Source: Parascedosporium putredinis (Eukaryota > Ascomycota > Sordariomycetes > Microascales > Microascaceae). From it: DNA of 64,000 bases. Each line of letters begins with the position of its first letter. The stretch's first letter is position 1. This document shows, piece after piece, positions 1 through 11,429 of this stretch. The notes under the pieces were generated by a model. That model searched no databases. It saw nothing but the letters and a program-made list of their open reading frames with translations, and had not been told where the DNA came from. The DNA is taken from the NCBI GenBank assembly GCA_949357655.1, contig CASHTG010000008.1:620001-684000 (forward strand), read 5' to 3'. Position numbers and translations under genes: made by a program.

Positions 1-1043
1 TGGTTGGGGTGGAAGCCGAGGACGGCGCGGGTGAAGCCCTGCGATCCCTTTTCGACGTTGGCGGCGAAGGAGCCCGTGTACACGAGGGAGAAGCCCCAGG
101 CTTCGCCTTGGGATTCGGTCGTGGTGGGGGTGACGATGGCGAGGAAGGGGTTGTGGAGGTGGGATGAGTAGCCGACTGCGCTGCCAAATCTGTGACGTAG
201 CGGGATTGTCAGTTAGGTCGTGTATGGTATTGAAAACACTTAACGGTTCGTCTCCTACGTGTGCCTTTCTTGAAACGGCCATGTGAAAGATGACGTGGGA
301 GCTTACCCTTGTGTGCCGTAGTGAATCTTTCGTCGCTCGGCAAAGGCTTCGCGAGACCAGTCTCCCCTGAGATTAATCATTTCTAGTTCTTGAGAGGGCA
401 GATCAACGCTGAAGCTCGCCAGATTCTCAATCGTAATCTCCCCATTGCCGTTATTCGTCACCTTGGCGCTCCTCACCACGGCATCATGTGCCGGGAATAT
501 GGAATAGGACAGCTCCACGACCACGCGCGCTCTCTCGTCCTCCATCCTGACGACGAGCGTAGACACGTCCTCCTCGCTCCCAAAAGTAGCCGGCAGACCA
601 GGCAGGGACGGCTTGCCCGGGATGACCTGGTGAGACGTGTAGCGCAACTCGCTCACGGTATGGCCTGCGGACTGGCGAATGCGTACGGCGGGGATACGGA
701 AGTCGCCGCGGCCCTGGTCGGGGAATTCGCGCCAGATCCGGCACGGCATCTCGACCCAGCCATGGGCGGCAATGTTGCTCAGCGCGACGTTTTCTGTGGC
801 TGGGCCGCCGAAATGGTCCGAGATGAGGTCGCCGGAGGAGGCGTCGACGTGGAAGCGGTAAGACGAGTTGTTGCCGTGAAGGGCGAAGGAAGTTTCATCA
901 ACGACTTTGGGAGGAGCCAGGAAAAACGAGTTCACATTTTTGAATTAGACTTTGATATACCAATAGCAAAAGTGAGCGCGGGTTTCGTAAAACTCACCCA
1001 CCCCTGTCGTTTCGTTACCAAGGTCGAACTGAGTTGTCGCCAT
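1..1043 (-). CDS. Alpha-galactosidase, GH36 family (5' part, truncated by window edge)
   Basis: Likely hydrolyses terminal alpha-1,6-galactose from raffinose-type oligosaccharides and galactomannan. Three exons are seen: 1043-998, 904-307 and 189-<1, with introns 997-905 (GTGAGT donor) and 306-190 (GTAAGC donor, CACAG acceptor). The first exon supplies an ATG (MATTQFDLGN) and joins in phase to VVDETSFALHGNNSSYRFHVD, the usual start of the GH36 N-terminal beta-sandwich domain. Exon 3 carries GFGSAVGYSSHLHNPFLAIV and runs off the window before the catalytic TIM barrel, so the nucleophile and acid/base residues are not visible. No signal peptide is apparent, which fits the intracellular or AglC-like group. 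A TATA-like element (TATATAAGG) lies about 110 bp upstream on this strand. No frame breaks occur. An unusual first exon is possible, but the join restores the family's conserved reading. Confidence 0.88.
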
Positions 1044-1957
1044 CTTGAACGTTGACCAAAGCACCCACAAAGAGGAGTCTCGTAGGTTCTTCTTCGCCTT
1101 TCTTTTCTTTTCGAAGATGAAATAAAGAAGAATTTTACTCTGGTTTGCCCATCCTTATATAGCACAACGCAAGATCCTCGCGCATCACCGCATCCTAACT
1201 ACTGTCTCGGAGAACGCTCCTCCGTGATCCTGTGGAGTGGTACTAGCCCAGAACGAGTCTAACGGGGTTTCTGACAAGCACAACTGGGAAGAGGAGTTGA
1301 AGGTGGTGTCACCTCGCATGTGGGGGCTGCGGGGATCTCAGCCCAAGCTCAAAGAAGAATTGGTGAGGGGAAGGGTCCAATATGCACGCCACAGTTTGAG
1401 CGTGAAGTCTCCCGGTCCGTCCGATCAACTCATCCGAACCCTTGCTCCACGAGCCCGAGCGTCTGAACAACTGGTTGACCATGAAAAGAATTTGATATGT
1501 TGTTCTGGTAAGAAAGAAGCAAAAAAAAAAAAAAAAGCGAATTGATAGCCTATACGTGATCCTCTTGATGCACCACGTTACGGATGCAATGCAGGCGACG
1601 TATACAGAAAAGCCAAGTCACAGGGTAACTACCTACCCACTCTGTAACTGTTATCAACCACGTGAGGTTATGCACCAAAGACAAAAAGAAAAGAACTCGG
1701 ATGAATGTGTGACTCCCGAGTCAGGACTGCGCGTTCTCACCACAGGTTGTTCTTGTGAAAAATACAAGAAATTCAGACAAAAATCCACTCATGGCCAAGT
1801 TCGCATGGACGTCGCATTCCAGACGTTTTTCTTTCACCCGGAGTAGTAGTTCAATCACTAGTTGACATCAGCTCAACGCCCGGAGCGCAAGATAACGCAC
1901 AAAAATTCGACGAGGGCGAAGGCGGGGACTCAGGGAACACATGCACATGCCGAGACA
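1044..1957. other. Intergenic region between GH36 and F-box genes
   Basis: Divergent spacer. Short open frames are present on the plus strand (about 100 codons) but have no domain, no good start context and no splice support. A 15-base A run lies near 1521-1535. Apart from the minus-strand TATA-like motif I see nothing functional. Confidence 0.5.
1151..1159 (-). promoter_or_regulatory. TATA-like element of the GH36 gene
   Basis: The minus strand reads CTATATAAGG about 110 bp before the ATG at 1043. It is a plausible core promoter, assigned only by motif and position. Confidence 0.4.
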
Positions 1958-3419
1958 ATGGACATCGCCGCATTCCCCGACGACATCCTCTCCGATGTGT
2001 GCCTCTTCCTCGACGAGCCGACCCTCGGGTCCCTCCGCCTCACATCCGGCCGTTTCCACCGCCTAGCCAGCCGCCCCTTCCACCGCAACCTGCAGACCCT
2101 CCGCCTCCACCTCATGCGCTCCGACCTCGCCCACCTCTCCGCCGTCGCCGCCTTCCCGGCCCTAGCCGCCGCCATCCGCCGTCTCGACCTCGTCGTACCC
2201 CACTACAACATCACCTCCCGCCTCTCCGCCGCCCCGCACGGCAACGAGACCGGGCTGGGCCGCGACAACGACGACAACGACCCTACCAGCGGCGGCGGCG
2301 GCGGCGGCGGCGGGGACCACCCCCGACATGGAGCGGCGCGCCTGGCTCATCGAGAACGCGAGCCAGCAAGTCGTCTTCGCCAGCCGCGACATGGGCGCCA
2401 TGCTCACCCGCGCCCTCACCCACCTCCCCCACCTCGACGAAGTCCGCCTCGACGCCGTCGCTATCGCCTCTCTCACCCACGTCCGCCAGCCCGCCGACTC
2501 CCCGGCCTGTCGTGGAAGACGCTGTGGAACCAGGCCCGCCACACCTGGTGCGTCGTCTGCCGCTCCATCGCCCACGCCCGCGTCCGGCCCCGCGCCCTCT
2601 CCTGGTTCCAAGACACCCTGGGTTGCAGCCTGACCACTAACGGCATCTGCGACCACCTCCACAACCTCGGCCCCGGCGAGCTCGCTTCCTTGCACGACGT
2701 CCTGCGCGGCCTGCGCGCCTTCTCCGTCAGCTTCGCCCCGCCCGTCGACCTGTGGAACATCCGCAACGAGCTCGGCGGCGAAATGGCCGACCCGGACCAC
2801 CCCAAGGGCGTCGAGATGATGCGCCACGTCCTCGGCCTCATGCCTGACCTGCGCCGCCTCCACCTGCACGTCTACAACGCGAGCTTCCGCGGCGACCATA
2901 CCCCGCCCGAGTACTGCACCCTCGCGACCGTGATGCGGGCCGCTGATCTGCTCGCGCTCGAGGAGCTGACCCTGCGCGGCTTCTGCGTGAGCGAAAAGTA
3001 CATGGTCGACCTGCTGCGCGCTCACACTTCCCTGCGCTACCTCTGCCTCGAGCGGCTCCGCTTGACGGCGGGCTCGTGGGACAACGTTTTGTTCGCCGCG
3101 TGCCAAGCTGGTAATATCAAGCGCGTCCGGCTGTCGGGCCTCTGGACGCTGCAGGGGGTGACAAAAACGCCACAATCATGTACAACGTCAAGCCCAGAGG
3201 CCTACATCTCGCGACGGAAGATGAGAATCGGCCGTACGATTTCGTGTACTACCCTTCCGACGCCAGGTACACGTGGGCAACGCGCGACATAGAAGAGGAC
3301 GAGCTCAGGGCCGGCTTGGATCTCGATCCTAGTAGGGGAATAACGAGGAAACATGGGAGATGCGGACTTTTGCTTTCAAGTATAGAGCAGAGTATGGGCC
3401 GCCTTGGAGGCCGTGGTGA
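1958..3419 (+). CDS. F-box domain protein with leucine-rich C-terminal region (frame-broken)
   Basis: Likely substrate adaptor of an SCF ubiquitin ligase. The start MDIAAFPDDILSDVCLFLDE and the following LGSLRLTSGRFHRLASRPFHR are a typical fungal F-box (residues about 4-45). Downstream text such as LHNLGPGELASLHDVLRGLR and LLRAHTSLRYLCLERLRLT has the leucine spacing of a recognition region. The end TWEMRTFAFKYRAEYGPPW is a familiar C-terminus of this family. Four frame changes interrupt it: one extra base near the (GGC)n tract at 2291-2315, one base missing at about 2505 (CCCCGG), one missing in the G run at about 3151, and one missing near 3340. Restored length would be about 487 residues. 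The polyglycine stretch encoded by the GGC tract is variable-looking and low complexity. No intron is needed. Function beyond F-box is unknown. Confidence 0.75.
2291..2314 (+). repeat. (GGC)n trinucleotide tract coding polyglycine
   Basis: Eight GGC/GGG units within the F-box gene, next to a frame change. This is a likely site of either natural length variation or miscalled sequence. Confidence 0.8.
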
Positions 3420-3728
3420 AGCTAGACTCACGACGGAGCGTGGAGACTGTTTGGCCCCCTGCCCCGACACATTCACGACTTTATCCTCACAATATGAAAA
3501 TTCGACATGTAACGAAGAGCGGAGTTACATCCATGAACTATCTCGCGCATAAGCGAAAACAAATCGGCCTCCCACCTTCCTCCCTCCGAAAACGCCTAAA
3601 ATCCAGCTTCCTCCGAGCTACGAGCCTCCTCGTTCCAACCGTTTCATTAACCAACCATACCCCAAGAACCTACTACGCTCAGGAAAGTATATTTTCTTTG
3701 ATTGCCACATGGCAACCAAAAAGCCCAC

Positions 3729-5522
3729 CTAGCTAGCATCCACCATCAGCTTCTTCCCCAGCTCTTCCGAGATCTTGTACATCTTGCCCGTATCATCCTG
3801 AATCCAGTGCTGCTCCGGCAACACAGTCGGCTCCGGATCGATAATGGGCTGGTACACGGTCTTGACCTCGTGGAAGTGGATGGAACGCGTGCGACGAGGC
3901 TCGTAAATCGTGTGCACCTCGGGTTTGATGACCTCGTGCGTGACGGGATCGCGCGTCTCCGTCGTGTACTCCACGTGGTGCTGAACGCTATCGCCCCCGC
4001 TCACGCCTCCGGCGACGGCGCCAGGCTGCGAACGGACCGTGTAGAAACTATCGTCGAGATCACCACCCTCATGGTCTTCTTCATCGCCATACGCGTCGTG
4101 AGTATGTATAGCGGGGACTTCGTCTGTCCGCACGTCTTGATTGGGTTGCTGGATGGGGTCTGCATCCTTTTGGATTTGTGGCAGGTAGTGCTGGTGGTGC
4201 TGGTGGTGTTGGTGGAGACCCCGGATGGCCCCTCCGTTGCTTCAAAGGAGTATACACTCGAGGACTCGGATCGAAGACCCCCGTCGCCGCGAGTGCAGCT
4301 CCAGCACCCTGGTTATGAACAACTGGTTCACTGACAGGCAAACGCGTCGTATCGGCAAAGGTATACGGCGTGCTGTTATCGAGGGGATCGGGAGTTTGAT
4401 CATCATACACTCGCGGCGGCAAGATATCCTCGTACGAATCCTGCGCAGGACGCTCGTCGACGCGGTGCTTAGAGTCCTCATCCGCCGCTTCCCACACATG
4501 CTCGTCAAACGGTCCGCGGGACGCCTTGCTCTCCGCACCCTCGTCGACGCGCTTCTCTCCGCCCTCCCCGACGATCACGGCGTGGTTCTTGCCCCCGAGA
4601 GCGGGAACTCCCTATGGCGCTCGCTCGCCTCGTGGTCTAGAATCCTCTGCTCGTCTCGCGTCGCGTGCGTCTCCTGCAGCGCCGTAGCTTGCATATCCGC
4701 CGGCGAAACGTACCGTAGGTCCGACACGGGCGCGGGGCTAGATCCGGTACCGAGATCGGCGGGTTGAAGTGGTTTCGGTCCGGATTCCACCGACACGCGT
4801 TCCCCTTCGGCATCCGTGACCACAACGGCAGGCGTGTTCAGATCCTGCTGCTGCTGCTGCTGAGCAGCAGACTCGGCTGATTGATGGAGGTTCTGGGGAG
4901 CCGGCCGGTAGGGCATTTCCTCGAGGGTCGGCACCCGCGCAACTTCTGGTTCCTGCGGCTCGCCTAGGACGGCCGATTGCATCGGCCGTTCTGTGTCCAT
5001 TGCGCGTCCGGTGCTGGCTTGGTGCGTGCCTTGGGCTTGCGCGGTGGTGAGGGGCTGGTCGTGGCCGGCGACGAGGTCTTGGGCGTCCGAAGGGACTTGG
5101 CTCGTCGGCCTCCTTTGTCCCTGAGAGGGGCCGAGGGCAGTCTGCTCGACGAAGGGTTGATCTGCTACGTGATCATTCCTGAGGGCTGCGCGCCGCCGGC
5201 AGCGACAGAGGGGTTCTAAACAATTTGATCTTTGTTAGCGCAGATCCCGCGTTCGCGCCCCATGGCAGGACCAATAGCCGCATGGAGGGGGACGAAGGGG
5301 GAAAAGAAGGAAGGCATTATCCCAACGCACATTGATGACGCCCCTCGGATTCTTGGCTTCTGTGAGCGAACCAGGTGCCCCGTCGAGGTCGGTGATGACG
5401 CCTGGCGCACCGTGAGTCGAGTTGCGCAGGCCGCCCTCATTCCACGGGGTCCGCCGGTCGTATGGCCCGTGGCCACCATCTTTGAAGACTTTCTTCAACT
5501 TTCTTTTGACGTTGTCCAACAT
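3729..5522 (-). CDS. Charged His/Gln-rich protein related to fungal 'allergen'-type proteins (frame-broken)
   Basis: Two exons: 5522-5331 (MLDNVKRKLKKVFKDGGHG start) and 5215-3729, with an intron bearing a GTGCGT donor and TTTAG acceptor. Restored length is about 559 residues. The N-terminus is basic, the middle is disordered (Q run near 4838-4863, many acidic residues), and the C-terminus has VHTIYEPRRTRSIHFHEVKT followed by VYQPIIDPEP, a pattern resembling the HTTVPIHE segment of the neighbouring gene at 7566. Three frame changes are seen: one base missing near 5185, one missing in the G run at about 4592, and an extra base (or two missing) near 4230. The gene is divergent to 7566, sharing a 2 kb promoter region. 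I know no biochemical role. The relation to the neighbour is an inference from a short motif and composition. Confidence 0.6.
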
Positions 5523-7090
5523 GGTAAATGGTCAAGGTGCGGTGTGGAATAAGGCAGGGAAGGAAGATAGAAAAGTGTCGAGAAGAGTTGACTTCTCTCC
5601 GTGCTGTAGGGGCCCAAATCACGTTGGGCTGGGACAGTGTTTGTGATGGCCAGACAAGTTTTGAGCGGCTGAATTTCCAAATATTGACTTGCGTCGCTGT
5701 ATCCGTCACTGAGGATTTGATAGAGAGGCAGTGTGTTCGTTCTGGGAACCTGAGCTTGTGATGCCCCTTGAATCGTCCTTTGTGGGGAAAAACTACCTCT
5801 GGCATGAAGCTATGACGGCGTCGCTGATGGGAAATGCAAACTTGGTCAAATGAAGAAAAGGCCTTGAAGAGATCCCAGCCCAAGGACAGGCGCACTGTTC
5901 GCCGCCCGATGATGATTGTTGGTTTTACTTTTTTCGGTGCCCCAGATCTAAAATGCGTGATCTCGATCTGATGGGCAGGCGGGGTCTTGTCACTTCCACA
6001 CTGCAAGCTTAGCCAGCTGACTTATAAGGTTTTTTGGCGTGGGATTTCGTAGCTTCGTGTCTCACTTTCCCGGCTGAGCCAGGCAAAACGTTTCCAAAAC
6101 AGGCCACCGAGCAACAAGAACAAAGTCTAGACTCTTATGACGGCCAAGATATGGGTTGCAACCAGGCAAGGTACCCGCCCAAAACACGGGTCGGGCCCCG
6201 TCAAGTTCAACATGAACTCCTCATCAGTCTTGGTGTCCCCCCGTCCCCCAAATCCCCACTGGAGCAGACAACTCCCACACACACTTACACACACAGTCCA
6301 TCCTTCGTCGCAGAGAAAGTTCAAGCCGCGTGAAAACTAATTACAATGTATGTTTGTATCCAAGGCAGGCGTCTCACACCTCGACCTCTCGACGCAGCTG
6401 GCGTCAGGAACATTGTGCAGCAGGAATGACGTTGCACCAACGACATGGCTGCTATTTAGCGTGCGCTTAATCCAGAGTCACGACCGCACTCAACGTCAGT
6501 GGCACCGTTGCCGGGAAGGGCTTTCTTGGCCTCTCTTTTCCCTTTTCTTCTCGCCATTCATTCAAGGGAAAGCGGCTTCGATCTCATCTGGGATAGCCGA
6601 CAGACCGGGGTGCGTCTTGTCTCAGAAATACTCCGGTGGATCCGCCGAAAGCTCTCGTAGCTCTACATGTAGCTTCAGGCAAGCCAAGTGTTGACCGTTG
6701 CGTTTAGCATTGCCGACCCTTTCACCACGCAGCTTGCTCTTCAGCGCCTTTCTTTACCAGCCCCCTGTTCTCTTTGCTCCTCAACGTCCTAGCTTAAGCC
6801 TGATGGGAAGCTGCCTTTCAACATAGTATTGAGGCTCGGTCTTTACTGAGTAGTGCCCCGCTTACTGTTCCGGCATGGGCGCGAGGTGGAGAACGGGCTG
6901 TCCTGCTCTTTTTCATTTCGCCCTCTTCCTTTCATGCCTTAGTCTCATATGAGCTGGAACTGGTCGTAGCCGATGAGCTAGTCCATTGGATTCCAAACAA
7001 ATCACCCTAAATGACGTTCAGCCGTGTATGGTTTTGCAGCTTAGGTGAGCCGTGATTGACTAGTCGGTGACGATCAATGCCAGACCCAAC

Positions 7091-7120
7091 GGTAACCCAC
7101 TGGTAACCCAATGGTAACCC
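7091..7120 (+). repeat. Three GGTAACCC units at 11-bp period
   Basis: Identical octamers at 7091-7098, 7102-7109 and 7113-7120, spaced by 11 bp, about one DNA helical turn. They lie about 450 bp upstream of the start at 7566. A cluster of transcription-factor sites is a reasonable inference; the factor is unknown. Confidence 0.75.
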
Positions 7121-7347
7121 TTCACAGCGTCTGCCCCATGTTCTGCCTTTGCTTTCAACCCTTTCGCTCTTCGCGCTTGTACCCTTAGCTCTATGCCCCT
7201 TGGCACCGGGGCCACAGGTGGGGATGGGGACACTTATCGGACACTATACTGCTGGCTCATGCCGCACCAGAGGTCGATGATGATATGCATGTGCTAGCGG
7301 AAGCTTGTCCAGGGTCATGACGTGGTTACTATGATATCCAAAGGAAG

Positions 7348-7376
7348 GCTCGTCAAGAGCTCGTCAAGAGCTCGTC
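7348..7376 (+). repeat. GCTCGTCAAGA tandem repeat, 2.6 units
   Basis: Direct 11-bp repeat at 7348-7358, 7359-7369 and partial 7370-7376, ending about 16 bp before the TATATAG element. May be regulatory or simple slippage. Confidence 0.75.
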
Positions 7377-7391
7377 GCCGGTTTTCGTGGA

Positions 7392-7398
7392 TATATAG
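7392..7398 (+). promoter_or_regulatory. TATA box of the allergen-type gene
   Basis: TATATAG about 170 bp upstream of the ATG at 7566, just after the 11-bp repeat. Motif and position only. Confidence 0.5.
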
Positions 7399-7565
7399 AC
7401 TCCCGAGCCCGCCGCTCTCGTCACTTTGATATTCGAAACAAACACTCGAGCATACCGAGCTGTAGTAATATCATCGCATCACCAGTCACAGCCTTCTTCA
7501 TCCTACTCTTCAACTTTTCAACCTCTTTTTCTTTTTTCCCCCGGACTTCCACTCCCACCCTCAAC

Positions 7566-8374
7566 ATGGAGAAAGCGAAGCGCGCCGTAGCCGAGTTCAT
7601 CTCCAGGGACGGGAAGCACACCACCATCGTCGACCAGGATGTTAGGAAGGCTGTGACCGAGGAGCATATCCGCCCTCACCAGCACGAGGAGATCACCACC
7701 GCCATCGACAAGGAGGTGCACCAACACCATCACCACACCACCGTCCAGCCCCTCGAGGCCAAGGCTAGGCTGTACGTTTTTTTTCAAGATTTATAAAGAC
7801 ATTGAAACAACAACTAACAATCCATAGCGCCGAGGAGCACACGTATAATACCATGCCCGTCGAGCACCGAACCTTTGAGCACGGCAACGAGGGCGAGCTC
7901 CGCGCCGCCCTCGACCGCGACGCCGCCCGCTTCAAGGACCACGTCGTGACCCACGAGGCCACCCACTCCACCTCCACCGCCCCCACCGTCACGGGCGAGC
8001 GGGTCCACCACCACGTCCACGAGCACATCCAGCCCGTCGTGCAAAAGGAGACCATCGCGCCCCAGGTCATCCACACCACCGTGCCCATCCACGAGACTCA
8101 CCACGCCGCGCCCGTCTTCCACGAGACCACCACCCTCCCGGCCAAGACCCTCGAGGAGTTCACCAGCCAGACCGGCGCGACTTTGACCGCCAGGAGCGCC
8201 GCCAAGATCAAGGAGTTTGAGGGCTGCCCCAAGTACGAGACCACCGGCCTGCACTCCGGCGTGGACGGCATCGGCGCCAGCACCAGCGCCACCGGCACCA
8301 GCAAGGAGATTGGAAGCCAGCGCAAGGCCGAGAGGGCTAACGAGAGGCTCGCCGAGAAGCGTCTGAGCCGATAA
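7566..8374 (+). CDS. Histidine-rich 'allergen'-type conserved fungal protein
   Basis: Exons 7566-7771 and 7828-8374; the 56-nt intron has a GTACGT donor, CTAAC branch site and ATAG acceptor. The product is 250 residues and the frame is intact. It begins MEKAKRAVAEFISRDGKHTT, and is full of His pairs and runs (HQHHHHTTVQP; VHHHVHEHIQPVVQK; HTTVPIHETHH). This arrangement matches a widespread mould family often labelled 'allergen' in databases, whose biochemical role is not established. No signal peptide or membrane segment is seen. The C-terminus is rich in Gly/Ser/Thr and ends in Arg/Lys/Glu (RKAERANERLAEKRLSR). Metal binding through the His clusters is an inference. The leader has repeated motifs and a TATA box, suggesting strong or inducible expression. 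Confidence 0.85.
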
Positions 8375-9505
8375 ATGGGCTAGCAAGACAATGATGCATA
8401 CGACACCTGATCTTTGACTCTTTTTTTCTTTTGTGTGTAGGCAGCTCTGCGATACTTGAGTACTATTCAGAATAGTTAATAATCAACCCTTCACCACTAC
8501 TTTGCTTTTGTTCGAATGCATTCATGTTGTAAGAGGCCATTGACTCGTTAGGGTTAGGGGTCGTGATTAGCACGCAGACAACATGAGGTTCACAAATAAG
8601 CCAGCAGAGAGAAGGCCTCAACTCAGACCTCCAAGTGATCAGGGCGTTCAATGTTGTCTTTGAAGTGCTCCTTTCACCCCACTTCAGCCTGTTGGAGCGA
8701 CTGATCCTTGTCTTGTGCCCCCACTTGAGCCTGAGTGGTTTGGCCTCGACCCCACCTTCCTCAGTTGAGTCGGTTGGGAAACGCAGCAAAAATTCCTCCA
8801 AAATTCCATCTTGAGAGAAGGGGATTTTGAAGCTGGGAGGAATTTCCAAAGCAAGATTAACCTTGTATAGCTCATTCATTTCTCTAGCCATCTCTCTAAT
8901 AAAAATTGAACAATGATCAATGTTTGACCAGCTCCGGGCCGCTCAACTGCCCGGGATCCAAAAGCGTGAAAGGTGGCGCCACCGTGAGAAATTAAGCACG
9001 CTTCCAAATCCTCCAATTCGCGCTGAGCGAACTTTGCAATTGCGTGCTTTCACGTGCCCTTTCCCGAGCAGCGCTGAACCGTCCCGCCCGCGCTGCAGCC
9101 CTGGACAATGACACCCCCGAGTTCCGGTGCGGCGGATACGCGCGCGCGCTGTACGGTTTTTTTTTCTGTTTAGGCGGGAGCTTTCGTTTTTGTCTCATTC
9201 TTTATCTCGTTTCTTGATTAGAAGAGATCCACTGTCCATGTATGTTTGGTAAGCTAGGTTCGACAACGACCCATTGAAGACCTCGTCGCGAATCTGTTTC
9301 CAGATCTGCAAGGGTCACGCCAGCATTGCCTCTTCGTGAAGTGGTAGCCACGGTTCGGTCGAGAGGAGTTTTTCTTTGGTTTTCTAACGCTCTTGAATTT
9401 GGAAGAAGAAGACGACGACCAGTGCTCCTTTCATTCCTTGCATACTTTTTCCGTATTCTGGTGTCCTTCGAGATCAGTTAGTTTTGGCGTTCCGCACGAG
9501 ACACA
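8375..9505. other. Intergenic region with telomere-like motif
   Basis: Contains TTAGGGTTAGGGG at 8548-8560. A 142-codon minus-strand frame (8463-8891) has no recognisable domain and sits in the 3' flank of the preceding gene. The last 300 bp is the leader of the sulfide:quinone oxidoreductase gene. Nothing else is apparent. Confidence 0.5.
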
Positions 9506-11429
9506 ATGGCCGCCGTCACTCTTTCTACTAGGGCCGCGCTGGTCAGGACCACCGGCCACGGCTTCAACTCCGTCCGGACCTTTGCCACCATCCAGGCCAA
9601 GCCTCACCACAAGATTGTTGTCATCGGCGCCGGCACCGCCGGCGTCACCGTTGCCGCGCAGCTCGCGAGGAACGCTCAGCTCGGTAAGCCCGACATCGCC
9701 ATCATTGACCCGGCCACCACCCACCACTATCAAGTGAGTATTTCTTTTTTATATAGTCACACACACACACACACTCGAGCCGGCCCTTCTTTATTCCGGG
9801 AGTCGCTAACTTTCCGGGGAAACCCCCAAAACAGCCTGGATGGACTCTTGTAGGCACTGGGCTCAAGCCTCTGAGCGACATGAGCAAGCCACTCTCGGCC
9901 GTCGTGCCGCCCCAAGTCAAGCACTATCCCCTCAACGTAGCCACCTTTGACCCCGAGAACAACGTGGTCAAGACGGCCGAGGGCGTCGAGGTGTCGTACG
10001 ACTATCTCGTCGTCGCTCCCGGCCTCGAGACCAACTTTGCCGCCGTCTCGGGTCTCCCCGAGGCGCTCAAGGACCCCCACAGCGCCGTGTCCTCCATTTA
10101 CTCTGCCGACACCGTGGAGAAAGTGTGGAAGAACATCCAGGCTCTCAAGGGCGGCAAGGCCATCTTTACCCAGCCTGCTGGCATCATCAAGTGCGCTGGT
10201 GCGCCGCAAAGGTCCTGTGGATGGCCCTTTCTCAGTGGAAGCGCGACGGCGTTAGGGACAGCGTAGACGCTGCCTTTGCTACCGGTGCTGGAGGTACGTA
10301 GTCACCTCACCCTGCCCTCCCTCTGTTCTCTACGCTTGACCATTCTTATCGCCTCACTCATCTACTCTTGCGTTCAAACGGCCTCCCCGCCTAAATCGAG
10401 GGCCTGCAGTTTGCTCCCTGTATATGCTAATCACCGTCGTCGCAGCCATGTTCGCCGTGCCCAAGTATGCTGCCGCCCTCGAGGAACTCCGCCAGGAGCG
10501 CAACGTCGAAGGCCTCTTCCAGCACAACCTCGTAGCGGTTGATCCCAAGCTCAAGGTCGCCACTTTCAAGAACTTTGCCGACGGTGGCAAGGAGGTGCAG
10601 AGGGGATACGACTTCCTCCACGTCGTGCCTCCCAGAAGCCCTGGGACTTTGTCGCCAAGTCCGCTCTCGGTACGTCATTTACTCTCTCTCCCTCTTTCCC
10701 TCTCTCCCGCTCTATCAGCAACCCTCCCCAAAAGAAGAAAAAAGAAACAAAAAGAAAGAAGAAGCAAGAATGAGGAAGACGTAAAAGGAGAAACGCAGCA
10801 CTGAGTCGCTGCCATGTTGTACTCTGCATTCGGAAGGAGAAAGAACCGTAATATATTAATCAACCCATCTCTGTTCAGCCGACGAAGGTGGTTGGGTCAA
10901 CGTCGACAAGGCCTCCACGCAGCACGTCAAGTACCCCAACGTATTCTCCATCGGCGATGCGTCCAGCCTGCCCAACAGCAAGACCGCTGCCGCCATCACC
11001 TCCCAGGCCCCCGTGCTCGTCCACAACCTCGTCTCCGCCATCGGCGGCAAGCAGGGCAAGGCCGAGTACGACGGCTACGCCAGCTGCCCCCTCATCACGG
11101 GCCACAACGAGCTCATGCTCTGCGAGTTCAAGTACGGCGGCGTGCCCCAGGAGACGTTTGCCGGCATCCTCGGCGGCCAGGAGAAGCCCAGGAGGGCGTT
11201 TTATCACCTCAAGAAGGATTTCTTCGTAAGTACTGACCTACCTTTCCCCCGTCCCCGCGTACCGCTGTCACACTGTCCTACCAAGGACACCCTCGGCTTC
11301 TCTTAGCACGTCGGGAAATATAGCTAACGATGATGTGTACACACAAATTAGCCCTTTGTGTACTGGCAGAGGTTCGTGAAAGGAACTTGGTACGGGCCCA
11401 AGGGCATCAGCGCTCCCAAGTTCGAGTAA
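9506..11429 (+). CDS. hmt2: Sulfide:quinone oxidoreductase, mitochondrial
   Basis: FAD-dependent enzyme that oxidises hydrogen sulfide and passes electrons to ubiquinone at the inner mitochondrial membrane. Five exons: 9506-9733, 9835-10293, 10446-10669, 10879-11225, 11352-11429, all GT-AG. An N-terminal Arg/Ser/Thr presequence precedes the dinucleotide-binding motif HKIVVIGAGTAGVTVAAQLA. PGWTLVGTGLKPL, YDYLVVAPGLE, GIIKCAGAPQ (conserved redox Cys), FSIGDASSLPNSKTAAAI (FAD contact) and the C-terminal membrane-contact segment are all present. Two single-base losses break the frame, at about 10209 (A run) and about 10632 (C run). With them restored the total is 1338 nt, 445 residues, a normal length with correct splice phases at all joins. 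It stands alone, with no sulfur dioxygenase gene nearby. Confidence 0.92.

Larger units (their letters stand above)
5523..7565. promoter_or_regulatory. Divergent intergenic region (shared promoter) with periodic repeats
   Basis: About 2 kb between two divergently transcribed, possibly related genes. Contains CA-rich stretches (near 6275-6298), three GGTAACCC units at 7091-7120 and GCTCGTCAAGA repeats at 7348-7376, then TATATAG at 7392-7398 upstream of the ATG at 7566. Open frames here lack support and overlap the 5' leader of the minus-strand gene. Confidence 0.6.

Noticed and set aside
390..1055. Plus-strand open frame of 221 codons
   Set aside because: It is antisense to the GH36 exons and has no motifs; GC-rich coding DNA gives long antisense frames.
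2162..3175. Minus-strand open frame of 337 codons
   Set aside because: Antisense shadow of the F-box gene; composition rich in Ala/Glu/Val repeats, no domain.
5437..6006. Minus-strand open frame of 189 codons upstream of the gene at 3729-5522
   Set aside because: Overlaps the start of that gene in another frame and lies in its leader; no motif.
8463..8891. Minus-strand 142-codon open frame
   Set aside because: No recognisable domain, no introns, lies in a 3' flank. Not enough support for a gene.
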